Under the pieces are notes generated by a model that saw only the letters and a program-made list of their open reading frames with translations, was not told the DNA's origin and ran no database searches. Positions 1 to 58,682 of a stretch of 64,000 bases of DNA are shown here, piece by piece (within the stretch, counting starts at the first letter, position 1; each line of letters starts with the position of its first letter). Both the position numbers and the translations under genes were made by a program. This DNA is from Babylonia areolata (taxonomy: Eukaryota > Mollusca > Gastropoda > Neogastropoda > Buccinidae). Location: NCBI RefSeq assembly GCF_041734735.1, contig NC_134894.1:57355405-57419404 (forward strand), in the 5' to 3' direction.

Positions 1-487
1 TCAAATAACGAGGAAAAAACACACACCAAATTGCAAGCTATTTCAACATAAGTTTCAGAACACAAGACAGCACCGGCAGTTAACAAAACCACAGACAAGA
101 CGTCTGAGAAACACTGTTCGTAAACGCTGCCAACAAACTGTGTCTCCCTGTCTCATGCCAACGTTCATTGTCACTTGGGTGGCCAGTCCAACGCTCACCA
201 CTACACAGTCCTTTCAGTGATGGAAGAAGCTGCGTAAAACAAAGCTTTCTTCTTCTTCTTCTTCTACTCTCTCCCCCATCTCTCTCTTCAAGTAAGAACA
301 GGTAACATTGTCGACACCAATATATATATAAAAAAAAAATTTAAAAGATTTAAAAGTATGCACCTCTCTGTAGGTTTGTTGTTACAGATCATTGACATGT
401 GAATCACGAATACCTCTGAGCGTGATGTTGAAGACTCCCTAAAGATCAACATGTCTGATAATAAAACAGTGCACATGTGCACACAGA

Positions 488-524
<37 letters not shown>

Positions 525-560
525 GACAGTTGTTCTTGTTCACTTTTCTTTCAGCCTTAC
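1..560. other. intron or flank of the SLP-76-like gene, no exon seen
   Basis: Contains a CTT-rich run (about 246-266) and a (CA)n tract (about 490-520). No splice-bounded reading frame that would continue exon 7 was found. Confidence 0.4.
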
Positions 561-16233
<15,673 letters not shown>

Positions 16234-16857
16234 GTTTAAGCTGTCCTGATTCTAGTAGACTGGACAAACCGAACTTTTCCGAACACATGTAAAAAAAAAC
16301 TTCCTGGTCTCCTCAATGGCACAGTGCTTCCACCAATCACATTGCGTTGTCACTCAAGCACAGTTATCGTCGGGACTATTTCCGGTGACCAGCCCCACAT
16401 TGTGACCTCCCGTGAATTTCCCCACAGACAGTTACATGGCTCTGTGGGTTCCCCCTCGTTCACTTTATCTTTGAGCAGGGACCATTTTGGATCTCTCCAA
16501 GATTGCCTCACTGCTACACACAGATACACGTTTTCGACTGAGCAAGCACGCATACGCGCACATGCATGCTTATGTCAGTGCGGCATACCGTTATGCCATC
16601 ACACGTACACACACACACACACATACACACACACACACACGAGAGTAGTTAGCAGATAACTGAGTCAGTGATGTTTTTAATGCATGTGTTTCTCTAATCG
16701 ATTCGATACTATGACTTTTGGTAGACCGAGTCTGTCATCATAGTTCCAAACCATTTTCACTTAGTTTGACGGACGAATCCGTGTAAATGACTTCAGCGTT
16801 ATAACTGTTTCATTTGTATTCAACTAGATTTGCTTTCAATGTATAGTCTTGATATAG

Positions 16858-16895
<38 letters not shown>

Positions 16896-17034
16896 CCCGG
16901 AGAGAGAGAACAACATTCTTTATTTCGAGGATCGATAAATAAACACTGGTGTGCTTTTTTACATCCAGTCTACGCCTTAAACAGGGTCTATACTACACGA
17001 ATAAAAAATCAAGGCACGGTGAAACACACGCACG

Positions 17035-17081
<47 letters not shown>

Positions 17082-17273
17082 ACACTCGTTTTTTTCCTCT
17101 CATTATTTTCTACAAATCTCTGCATCCTGGTGCGACCCTCCGAGGTGGAGCACACGGACATATTTTGGACTTAAATACGTCCGTGGGTGCAGCAGACACT
17201 CCGGAGATTCGTATGTCAAGGGAGGTCATTAGCCATGTCTGCGTATACCTTTGAATCACACTTCCGGTTCAAG
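16234..17273. promoter_or_regulatory. head-to-head promoter region between the SLP-76-like gene and PRPF40
   Basis: 1,040 bp separate the two divergent start codons, so both 5' UTRs and promoters must lie here unless there are noncoding first exons. A CCAAT at 16333-16337 is a possible promoter box. Two (CA)n tracts lie at about 16861-16894 and 17037-17085. No clear TATA box was identified. Confidence 0.55.
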
Positions 17274-46518
<29,245 letters not shown>

Positions 46519-48465
46519 CTTGTATTCTGTCAGCCCAGACTGATGTGTGTGGGCAGTGTAGGACAAGGACCTCCCACTCACCTGACAGAATTGTGTTCAC
46601 AGTTGTCACGTTCCCTTGACATTATACAGTTGAAAAAACATGGGGGGTAGGGGACAGGTAACAACAGATTTTTGCACCCACACCAGTAATATAACACAGG
46701 TGATTTTTTTTTTTTTTTTTTTTTTTTAATCAGCAGTAAAGACAGCTTTTAGGAACTTTTTTCTTCTGCTATGTTTTCGCAGGATTTCAACCTAGGAGCA
46801 TGCCCCACCTCTTGACCGTGTAGTGAAATAAACGTTGGCTGACTGACGCCATTCATGTCCATTCCGTCAAGCAACAGTGAAACAGCTTAAAAGTCCGGTT
46901 TCAGAATTTGGTTTGACCATTGGTAGCATGACGTTTGCACAGATTGGTGCTCTGATGGGATCACCATCACTGACATATGCACATTCTTAATGCTGGTGAC
47001 GTTTTCATTTTCTGATGAGCGATACTCAAAACAGTCATCTTTTTAGTTTGCAACGTCATGCTATCATATTTGCATTTGAATTCATTATAACTTGATAATT
47101 TGAAGTTTGTGTCGTGTACACGTTTAAACTTAGTTGATGTGGTGTCTTGTTGGCAGTCCCACTATTTTTGTGCCTTTCTTTTCTTTTTTTGTTTTAGAAA
47201 GATTTGATTCAGGCTGGTTTTTGATTAACTATACTGCAGCTGGTTCTTGGTAAAATAGGGATTTCCTCGCTGGGGACAAGTAGGTGAGATCGTTTTGTTT
47301 TTGGATCTGAAAATATGATTTTAATGTACATGCTAAAAATATATATTTCAAATTTGTGCTCTTAAATATGTCAAGTGACTGGTCAGATGTCTAGTATTGG
47401 AATGAAGATTTTTTTTCAAAGATCTTGCCCATTTTTACAACAACTTTTTTTCTTTCGTTTTTTTAAGTATGTTTGGGAGATGAGGGTCAGTCAAATGAGA
47501 TCTTCAAGCTGTACGGTGTTTACCAGTCTTGGGTCGAGCAGACCAGTTGTTGTGCATGAAGTTGAATTCTGTTTTAAGTGAGGCAGTCCTTATTTCCCGA
47601 TTACCATTATTTTCTCTTCTTCTATTTGTTGCTATATTCTGTTTATTTCATTGTTTGTTTGCTTGGCCTGCTGTTGTATTTTTTTTTATTTTTGTATCAT
47701 TTGTTTCTATTTGATATTGTTCAGAGTTAATACTGGGTGTTGCAGGACAATGAAAAAAAAGTCAGAACAAAGGTATTCTCCTATGGTTGTATCCTGTGAA
47801 AACCGATAGAGACATATTTAAGTTAACTGAAATATCTGTTGTTTACATTAAATAGCTGTGAACCTATGTTGATCCACTGTGCACTTTATTTAAGACACAC
47901 ACACATACACACACATGATCTTGGGCACACACTATCAGCATGCCCGTTTGTCATGCTCATTCAGATGTTTGTAATTGTATGTCTGTCAGTCTGTGGATCA
48001 GAGTAAGTTCTAAAAAAATTTTTTTTCTTTTTCAGTGTGCTTCAGCAGTGTATTGACTGTATGATGGTTGTCAACTGGTACTGTCAACATGATGACAAAC
48101 CTTTGTTGTTCGTATATACTGTTGGTTCAGTGACATATGTAGTAAGTACATCACAAGCCATGACCACCACTTTTTTTCCCCCCTGCAGTGTCTATCAGCT
48201 AAGCAGTTAACTGTTCATGTTGGAGAGATGAAAGGAAAACACTTTTCAGGTTACCTAAATTAGTGTCCTATTTGCACAGGACAGAGGACACTGTTTATCT
48301 TTCCTCACATGCACAGATGTATGCATGCATGCTCAAACACACACTGAACAAAAATGAATAAAACAGCTGTATTGTCAGGTGGAAAAACTTAATGTTTTTG
48401 GGGTTTTTTTTTTATTGTGTAATATTGATGTTTGAAGACAAATAAAAAAAATTATGTGCTGATGA
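46519..48465 (+). other. PRPF40A: PRPF40 3' UTR and polyadenylation signals
   Basis: No further frame. AATAAA occurs at 46827-46832 (proximal) and 48441-48446 (distal); a CA-rich tract lies near 47896. Which signal is used cannot be told from sequence. Confidence 0.5.
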
Positions 48466-49858
48466 ACAGATTGTGTGACTGTTTCATTTTTGTTTTCTAA
48501 GTCTGTCAGATCACAACACACAGAAGCAATGCATAGTGATAAAAATGTTGACCTACCTCAAGGTGTATAGGTCTTGGAAATAATATAGATATAAATCTAC
48601 ACACACACACACACACTCTTTCAAACATTTTTACTTTACAAATCTTTGCCAAGATTTGAATGGTCGAGGTTCAAGGAATGAAAGTCCAACTTACAACACC
48701 TGGCTGCTGCATTTCTTACCGTCATTCTTTCCAGAACTCACACACACATACACACACGCCCCACATCAAACATCAAACATAGGATTCTGTTTAGAGATAA
48801 ACATGAGTAAATATGCTTCCTCCCTTAGGTACATTAATAATGAACACAGTTGGAAACACCTGGCCAAAATACAGCAAAATTGTCCATACTGAACATGATC
48901 AAAGCAAGCTACTTTCAACCAGAAATACAAGTCTTCACAATAATTCTCCAGCTGTCAACAACAAACATCAAAAGGGTTCACAACAATACTCCAAGCTTGG
49001 AGACCACCACATGCCACATCCAGAAACTGTCCCCATTAATACAATAGTGATGTGACTGAACTGCATTTGTACTGTGATTTCTCCAGGTAAAGGTAGACTC
49101 AATGCATTGGCAATTTAATTGCCCATTCACACACGGACACACCCAAAAATGACTAACCACACTCAACCATAAACACACGCACCCATCAACAGAAAACAGC
49201 TGAAATTAACAAAGAATGTAAAAGCAATGCCATTTCAAATCATCTGTGGGTTTCTCTCTATCCTAGTCTCATGAAAAGGAAAGAGATGAAATGACTGATT
49301 ATTCTTCAACTTGCATGTTTCAGTTCAGCACCGGATAGCAGTTTTGAAACCATGCAAGACAGATCAGTTCAACGCCTACACCATTTTTGCATCAAGAACA
49401 CTTACTAATAAAGCAGTCTGGCATTTACATGCAGTTCTGCACACCATCATCATATAGCTCACAAGGTATATGCAACAAAAATTTTAAATGCCACATCCCT
49501 CACCTTTTTTGGTAATCTGTCATGCAAAAAAATCAACAACAAAACATGACATGAAGCAAGGAGAATGTGATTAAATGGTGACAAAATCTTTGAAATCAGG
49601 ACTGTTCATCCAAGGAATCTGAACACAAGTGGCAGTCACCAGGTTTATGGCAGGCACAAGAATATGAATGGCACTGAAATGACAGCAGCAGGGACCTCTG
49701 AACACCTGAAATCATGACCGTTGCAACTGTGCAAGGATCTCTCAACACCACTGAGACCATGACAGCTCCAAGGATCTCTCAACACAAATGGCTTTACCAC
49801 CAGTCCCAGTGATTTCAGTCTCTGACCATACAACACACTGAAGCAACTCCAGCCCAGT
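48466..49858. other. intergenic and SMARCAL1 3' UTR
   Basis: No convincing frame. No minus-strand AATAAA was seen between 48481 and 49858. The nearest is TTTATT on the plus strand at 48411-48416, which would make the SMARCAL1 3' UTR about 1.4 kb and overlap the distal PRPF40 end. Confidence 0.4.
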
Positions 49859-50256
49859 CTAAAAGTCCTCATCATCCCAGTCCACACCAGCAGCCAGGTC
49901 AGTGAAAGCCTCCTCCCCCATGTCAGTGTCCCATTCAGCCATGTCTACGTCAGCGGCAGTGTCCACCGGTGTCGTCGTGACAGTCCCGTTGTGCAGACTG
50001 TATGCGGAGCTATGCTGCAGAGCCTGACCTCCGCCCTCTGACCCCTGTCGGACCGGGGCCGACTGGCCAGGCTCCTGACCCCTCACACGGCTGCCATCTT
50101 TCACTGGAGACCTGGCGCTGTGGATTTTCTCTATGGCAAAGAACTGACTGATGCCTTTCTGGCCTTTCAGAGGTGAAAGTTTCCTTCGCTTTGAAGGGGA
50201 TCCACCACTGTAACTTGACTTGGTCGGTGTGGGTGGTAGGGTCTTCATGCAGGATT
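49859..50256 (-). CDS. SMARCAL1: SMARCAL1 exon 16 (PIP box, acidic C-terminus)
   Basis: TTTCACAG acceptor; 132 codons to the TAG at 49859-49861. Contains [10 protein letters not shown] then [13 protein letters not shown], and ends DWDDEDF. The QxxIxxFF pattern is a canonical PCNA-interacting motif. Confidence 0.93.
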
Positions 50257-53200
50257 CTGTGAAACAGTAAAAGAAAAAAAAGTAAACATGTTTATTTGTT
50301 ATCAGATTCAAAGAGATTTCTGCAATCATAAAAATCCATATAAACACCTTTCAGTCAAAGTTCTGTTTCTTCCTTGGCATCCTTTTATTGTGTAGAATCC
50401 TCTGACTTCAACTCACCAATAAGTCTTATTCAATCTTTCAAATTTACCCTCTCAAAATCTGCTTCATTTGAATTTGCCTGAGGCTGGAAAAACTGAATGC
50501 CCAAACTGCATCATTCATTGATACTGTCCAGCTTAGAAAGTGGAACATGCTCTTTAAAACATGCTTAATCAGCAAATGAAAATAAGCATGGAGAGATAAT
50601 TATCATACGGCAAACAAAATACATTAAACTTGGCTGTTTAAGATTACATTTCAAGCGATGTCAACGTTTGACACAGCATTTTCCATCATATGTTTATTGA
50701 AACTGTATAATGAAAAGTAGCAGTTTTCAAACCGTTGTGGTTCTGACAGAAGCACCCATACTGAAGCAGCATACTGACCCTGAGTCTCTCCCCCTCCAGT
50801 GACAATGTCTGAAGAATCCTCACATCCACTTTCATCCAGAAAACTCTCTTCAAACATGTCCAGAATGCGTTTCTGCTTAGGATCCTGAAATTTACAGATT
50901 AATGAAGAAAGGACTGTCTTCATGCTTGAAATTCTATCACCCCTAGTAACCGATAAATAAAAATTATTTTATAAATGACATCAGAACTAATACTTGTCCG
51001 AATTTTACCCTGGCCATTACCTGGGTAAAATGGATTATTTCATGAATTATGGGAGTTTAAAACATCTCTAAAGTTTACCGTAATCATTATGTGTGATCAT
51101 TGTTGCATTACAAGTAAAACATTAAAAGAACAAAAACAAGAAATATTAATAAAATGTGAGCATATTCATATCCACATGCTTGCAAGTCTTCAAAACTTAA
51201 AAATTTACATACAGAATACTTTATCATCTCAAAAAGAGAAATTCAGTTGTGGTGTAAATCACAGTCATTCATAACATATGTACACAAAAAGACAAAATGC
51301 TTTGATGTCAAACTAGAACAATCCATGCTGGAATAGTCATCAACAAAAGCTTTAACTGAAAAAATGGGTGTTCAACACAAAAAGTTCAAACTGTCAATTT
51401 CAAAATATGCCCCAACAAAATGTTGTACAAAGCTGGATTTGTATTTGTATTACTCTTTTCGTCAAAACAGATTGTGTGAAATTCAGGCTGCTCTCCTCGG
51501 GGAGAGCGTGTTGCTACACTGACAGCACCGCCCATTTTTTTGTATTTTTTTCTGCCTGCAATTTTATTTGTTTTCCTTCTGAAGTGGATTTTTCTACTTA
51601 ATTCTATGGAATATATTTATTCTTAAAAAAAAAAAAGGAAGAAAAAAAAAGAGAGAAACACAAACGCAATCACAGGATCCGCTCCAGGCTGCGTGGTTAA
51701 ATCTTTCTGCTGGTGTTGAAACAACTCGGATCATTAATGCCTGGCAGACATTCATGCACACCCCCTGCCCTCACCCGGACAAATGTGATTCCTATTTGGA
51801 GTAAATAGAAATTTCTGCAAGATGAAAACGTCTCCCACAAACAACAAGATAACACTATTTGTGTTTTTAGCATAGGGAGAACTGCAAGCTGCAGTTCTCA
51901 TCATTTCTCTTGAAAAACAAAACAAACCAAAAAAAAACAGACCTTCATGCAGACACCAGACTTACCCGAACATGGGCAGTGTCAGTGTCGGTAAAGTCAT
52001 CCCTTGCCAGACCAGCCTTGCCCAACACCTGCAGTTTGTTCTGGACCAAGGGCCTGCCAGCACACCGCAACACATCAGACACAGTCTGTCATGTTACCGA
52101 AAACAAAACAAAAATCACTTGAGATGTCCAAATACTTTTTCTTTCTTTTTTTTTTTAATATCAGGCAGTATTAGAAACAAAATACACACTTAACACACCG
52201 TAACATGTCAAACACATTCTGTGATGTTAGAAAACAACAACCACACACTTAAAAGCATGGATCTGAATCCATCTGTTAAATTTCATTTGTCTATATTTTC
52301 ATTAAAATATGTAAAAAGTTTCATATCATTTGAAGTTAACTGAAGTATGTGTCTGTGGTACAAAACACAAGAAAATCAGTTGCCTGTTTACAGGACATGC
52401 TGCAGCTAGCTGTGGAGCACACTGTCCATGTTAACTTGACCCTTTTTGTCATCAGCTGGTAAAAACAAGAACGCCAGAGAATCAAAAGACAGACAGAAAA
52501 TACGAAAAAAAAACCTTAGCCATATGAAGAGCACAGGAATAGGAGTCATGATGGCTGCCGAAAAAAGAGGGCGCTAGTCAGGGGGGCAAAGGAGGTAACC
52601 TACTCTAGGGAGGTTATCGGCCGTAGCTACTTTCGTTTTCTCCGCATAGGTGGATAGTAGTTTGCACAGGACAGGAATGTCAGACCCCTGCCAGAGTCTG
52701 CACTAGTGGGTCACGGTTAAGTATGTGTAATTAAAATCATCTCTTTTTCGGAATGGCTGGTTAAATCCTGAGCTGGGACATACTTCACACTGGTTCAAGG
52801 TAGATCTTTGTGGTTATTTCTACTGAGTATTGTCGTATTGTCTGTTATTACTCTTTTTGTCACAACAGATTTCTCTGCGTGAAATTTGGGCTGCTCTCCA
52901 CTAGGAGAGTGCATCGTCACAGTGCAGTGCTACTCTTTCTTTTCTGCCTGCAAATTTATGTTTTCCTATCAAAGTGGATTTTTTTTTTTTTTTTTTTTTT
53001 TAATAAAATTTCACCAGGAACAACCTTTTTGTTGCTGTAGGTTCTTTTACATGGGCTAAGTGCATGCTGCACACTGGACCTACATATATCATCTCATCCA
53101 AATGACTAGCATCCAGACCACCCCTCAAGGTCTAGTGGAGGGGAAGAAAGTTCTGGCGAGTGTGGGACTTGATGCTGTGTCCTCAGATTGTCTCCCTTCT

Positions 53201-55236
53201 AAGGCAGAGGCACTACCACAAGGCCTCCACACTTTTGCCAAATGACAGAAAATTCCAGAAACAAATAATTTCTTTTTTTTTCTTCTTTTGTTTTGCCTTG
53301 TAGGGTAAACATCGTTACATACCAGATGTAGTCATCAGCAGTTTTCTGTGCCACAAGATAGTAGACAAGCACTGAGTCCTGTTGTCCAAGTCTGTGAGCC
53401 CTGTCCTCTGCTTGCACCAAGATCTGAATCGCAAACAGGGCAAGAAATATATATATTATATGTTTGTGTGTGTAAGTGTGTGTGTGTTATTCATAACCTA
53501 TCAAATGCAGATATGAATGACATGCTTTCACAAATGTGTGTGTGCATGAGTGTTCACCTAATGCACACACACACACACACACACAGAGTGTGCACCATAG
53601 CAAGTCCACACAAAAATCTGCATTAACTGGACACTGACAAGACTGGAACCAGAACTGGACAGACGTCAAATCCACTAACACATCACCATGCTTGTCTGCC
53701 ATAACACCACAGCAGGGACGACCCAGAAAAGAAATCACAACCGCTGAATTCGACACCATTCTCACCCCAGGGTTCCAGAACAGTTCGGCGAAAATGACGA
53801 TGGAGGCGGCGGCAAGGTTGAGGCCAGCGTTGGCAGCAGTGATGGACAGCACAGCCACCTTACAGTCTTCCTTGGTCTGGAACCTCTGGCACAGAAAGTT
53901 ACGCTGCTCCGATGACGTTCTGCCGTCAATGCGAATGTACTGGATGTTCCCCTGTGGCGTGAAAGCAATCCATTGCAACATCATGAAAGATATGGGTAAG
54001 CGTACACTTTAGTTTTTTTTAAAGTACAAATACAGAGGCTTACATAGTACAGATCTGGCTGAAAGTTGACGGTCCCATAGCCATTTATGACCAACGGGAC
54101 CATGAATTCATATCCACTAGGGCTCGGCACAGGAAGATGGGACAAATAGGAAATTTTCTATCTAAAATTACGTTTAAATAACATACTTACCGTGACCCAA
54201 CTAGCGCAGACTCCGGCAAGGGTCTGACATTCCTGTCCTGTGCAAACTACTTTCCGCCTATGCAGAGAAAACGAAAGTACTACGGCCGATAACCTCCCGG
54301 AAGTAGGTAACCTCCCCTTTGTCCCGCTGGCTAGCGCCCTCTTTTGATTTACCTTTTCCAACATGACGCTAGGTAGCCATTCCCACCTGGGTGGAGTGAG
54401 GAAAACCAGAGTGAAGTGCCTTTCCCAAGGACACAACACCATGCAGAAACAGGGCCTCAAACTACGAACACAGGTGAACATGGGATCACGAGTCCAAAAT
54501 TGTTTCTGACATGGTACCTCACACAATATCGTATATAATGCCTAATGTCTGTTACCTCTGACAAGAAACTTTCTGTGTCAGAATAATGGAAGTGAAAGTT
54601 GAGAGTGAAGAAAGGTAAACCTGAAATAATCACTGGCTCTATAATGACAACAGATTCAAGAACAGGAAAACTAAAAATGCACACAAGAAGAAGAAGAAGA
54701 AAAGCAAAAACTCTTTCAAACAAAATGCTCAACATCAGTGCTCACTAGTCACTCAAAGGCTTCGAAACACAGTGACATGGACTGACTCAACATTCACACA
54801 CATGCAAATCCTCCCATCAGTACACTCAATGAGCAACAATACAAACAACTTTTTTTTTTCTTGGTTCACAAAGTTCCAGATTTTTTCCCCCTAAATGAGT
54901 AAACTAGCACACTACAGTTCCATTTTGCTAAGATCAGCTCAACAACACGGAGACAGGTACGAAAAGCTGCATAAAGCATCAACATCAACTACAGCATTAT
55001 TCTGCCACACTGCCCCAGCTGAAGACTCCCCTAACACTGCCACACGCAATCCAGACTCACACTGATCACCGCATCCTCTATAGAGTCCATCATTTCTTGG
55101 TGATGGGCAAAGATAATAAACTTCTTCTCTGCAGCCACCATGTCCAGCACATAGTTCCTGGAACCAATACATACAGTCAGGTGCTTTGGCATGTGAATAC
55201 ACACACAACTAAAATTTCTTTTTGGTACTTTGGCAC

Positions 55237-55269
<33 letters not shown>

Positions 55270-55348
55270 GATTATGTATCAATCATCCTTATCTGCATGT
55301 TTATTTCATAGTCTACAAAGTGGCCTGTGGAGTTCAACAGTTCAGACA

Positions 55349-55379
<31 letters not shown>

Positions 55380-58300
55380 ATACACAGGATAAAGATTTCT
55401 CTCTGTTTTTCTCATTCTTTCCCTCTCTAACAATAATTTGCCATTTTGGACCCCAACAGCTTATACAATGGCCCTGGCTTATCCATGGATTTTTATAGAT
55501 CTTTTAACTCATTTACTGCCATGAACATTACAACATTCCCAATGACAATGACAGCCTGAGTAGATCATCGATATACTGCCTTACCTGTCAATATTTACAA
55601 CTATATTCTAAATACCATTGTCAGAATCAAAATCACTGTATACATCTTAGAATAGTTTAATACTCGCAAAAGTAGTGAAACATGACTTTACAGTTATGAT
55701 CACAAACAAAGCTTGCAAAAAGTTCTCAAAAATGCCCAGTCAGCACAGAAACTACGTCAGCAAAGTCACCCTCAACTTGATCAAGAGTTATTTCCCTTCC
55801 TTACCTGTTTAATTTTAGCTGAAAGGTCAAACAACCAGTTTGATCAATCACTCAGGATTTAATGCCTGAGCAGCGCTTTGATGGGATCAGCGTGAAATAC
55901 GCGCAACAGAGGCCACGCAGTGTTTGTACGTAAGGCAGAATGAGTGAATGCACCATTCAAGAAACAGGACGTCATACAGCAGCATCCGTCCCTCCCCAAG
56001 ACAACAAACTAACACCTGCAGGCGCCTGTGTGCTTCCAGTGCATGGGTGGGTTGCATGAACAAACTTGGCAGCGCTAAATTTGCTCATCGTTAAGAATGT
56101 TCCTAACTCCACGATAAATTGCATGTACTTTGGACCGTTTTTAACTCCAAGCAAACTTAACACTGCAAAGATCGCCTCACGCAGCCCGGCCTTGGACTGG
56201 AGAGCCACTTGTGCTCCCATCACTGAGAACAGTGACTGCATCACCTTCGGACTATATGATGGACTACTGAAGAAACCACAAATACACCGTCAAGCTATAC
56301 ATCGTTTCTGATCAAATCTTCCTTGCCTTCTTGACTTGTCTGTCCTTCACAGATCAGCAGAGTACTGTTTAGTAAAGCAACCACAATAAGAACAAAACAG
56401 GCTGCCTTATGTCCTATGCGGATTTCAAACGTAACTAAACTGTTACATTGTTCACTTGAAACCACTAGACGCACCTTTTTTGATTCATAGCGTGATTGCT
56501 GAAAAAAATACAATAACTTAGTGCATTCATCACATTTATCTTACTGACAGCTGAAAGCTCTCAAACTAGTTATGCATCCCTTAACAAAAGGGAAAAAAAA
56601 TTACCTTACAGCTGAGACCTTGACCTTGCATGTCTCATGAAAGTACTGCAACAAAGCTCCTCTTTTCTCCATACCCTACAAACAAATAAATTTTCACTTA
56701 AAACAATGTTAATTTTCACAACAGTTAAAGATTTTTTTTTTCTTTTAAATAATGAAAACAGAAAGTGCATATTCACTTAGCCCATATTTGCTTCATGTCC
56801 GCTTCCTTTGCGTTAGCTGTGCTTGACTATGTATGTATACATATCTATGTGTACATAACTACATGCATGTATATGAATGTGTATTGTGTGCGCGTGCGTT
56901 TATGTAAGTTTGTGCCTGCCTATGTGTGCATATGTGTTAGGGTAGCTGTTAGATACACATGTATTGTTAAAATGTCATATATCTGGACAACACTGAGGGT
57001 TCACGAACACATACCGACAATTTTTTCCCCATAGCTTTGGAGGCTTGGACGAGGGAGCGAGATGAAGACACAGTCACGGGATCTAGAACCACCATCTGCC
57101 GACGTTTTGCAGGCAACTGAGTGAGCACGTCTTGTTTCAGCCGCCTAAAAGGGAAAAGCAAAAAGAAACAAAGCTATCGGAAAGAAAGAAAGGTATTTTA
57201 ACAAACCTGCTTGACTATAGTGTTCATAACGCACAATCTTTTTTTTTTTTTTTTTTTTTTTACCAAACACCATCTCAGTTTCAGTTTCAGTAGCTCAAGG
57301 AGTTGTCACTGCATTCAGACAAATACATACACACTACACCACTTCTGCCAAGTAGATGCCTGACCAGCAGCGTAACCCAACGCGCTTAGTCAGGACTTGA
57401 GAAAAAAAAAAATTATTAAAAAAAAAATAAATAAATAAAATAAAATAAAATAAAATAAAATAAATAAATACATAAAAAAAGAACAACTACTAATAATAAT
57501 ATGTATAAGGCGCAAAAACTTGATGAAGTCAACTATAAGCGTACAATAAAAAAAAATTAAAATAAAATAAAATAAAATAAATAAATATATAAATAACTAA
57601 AATAACTAACACCATCTCAAACAATGAACAATGAAAAGAACTTCCATGCTGGATCCCCTGAGATCAACTGCAGCTGTTCATACATGGTTGAAAAATGGTT
57701 TATTCAGCAGATAATTGTTGTTCTGTACAGGTACGAACAGCAAAAATACAGACCGAGCCAGACACACATGCCCCATAGTGTGAACAGCGGCTGTGTTCAG
57801 AAACTGACCTGATCATGATTTTCTCTTCCAGCAGAAGTTGGAGTTCCCCCATGTTGCTGCATCCTGAGTAATCCCAACCCCAGGGTTGCTGCAAGGAGGA
57901 AAAAGAGGAACGAACTATCTATTGTGAAAAAAAAAAGAGAAAAGACTATACCATTCTAAGAGTTTCTGGACAGGACAATACTTCTAGGGCATAATATCCT
58001 AAAATGTAAAAAAAAACAAGCACATATGCTCTGTCTGTTTCATGCACACACACACGCACACACCAGAAAATCCTAACAAATGGAAGCTAATTTTGGGACT
58101 TCCTAGCTCAAGTATAACTGAGATTACGTTTCTAGAGACTAAAACTAGCCTTGTGTGTGTTCCAATCTATATTTATACGAATTTGTTTTAATTCCCTACA
58201 TTTAATCATATTTCAAAGTATATACCGCATTATCACCCATCTTACACACTGCTTGACTGACTTTGCCCTTTACTGTTGTGTATACAAACCTGTAGGTACG

Positions 58301-58638
58301 GGTTTCATCATTACAAATAAATAAGATTCTGATTCTGACTGAGTCCCTACCTCCTTTCCTTCACAGTAACGAAGGCCAAAGTCGTGGAATTTGAACATGC
58401 GAGGACACACGGCCACAATCTGCGTGTACAGCTCTGATGGTCGTGACAGAGCAGGGGTGCCTGACAACAGCACCACATGCTGCGCAGACTGCAACACCCA
58501 CATTCATCTTTCAGAACATTGACAGGATCACAAGTTAAAGGGGCATAATACTAGGCAAGGAAGGTGAAGGTGAAATAAAAACGAAACCCCCAAGTCCTAA
58601 AAAACCCAACCTATTTAAAATACACAATATATGTGAGT

Positions 58639-58682
<44 letters not shown>

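Noticed and set aside
54155-54350. U1 snRNA gene or spliced-leader RNA
   Set aside because: Antisense Rep-E begins ATACTTACC like the 5' end of U1, and the sense end looks like a spliced-leader donor, but the rest does not match U1 structure and no Sm site is evident. It is better explained as a repeat end.
55972-56244. 90-residue minus-strand open frame as a SMARCAL1 exon
   Set aside because: Exons 10 and 11 already join in phase and align continuously with human SMARCAL1; no fitting splice sites flank this frame.
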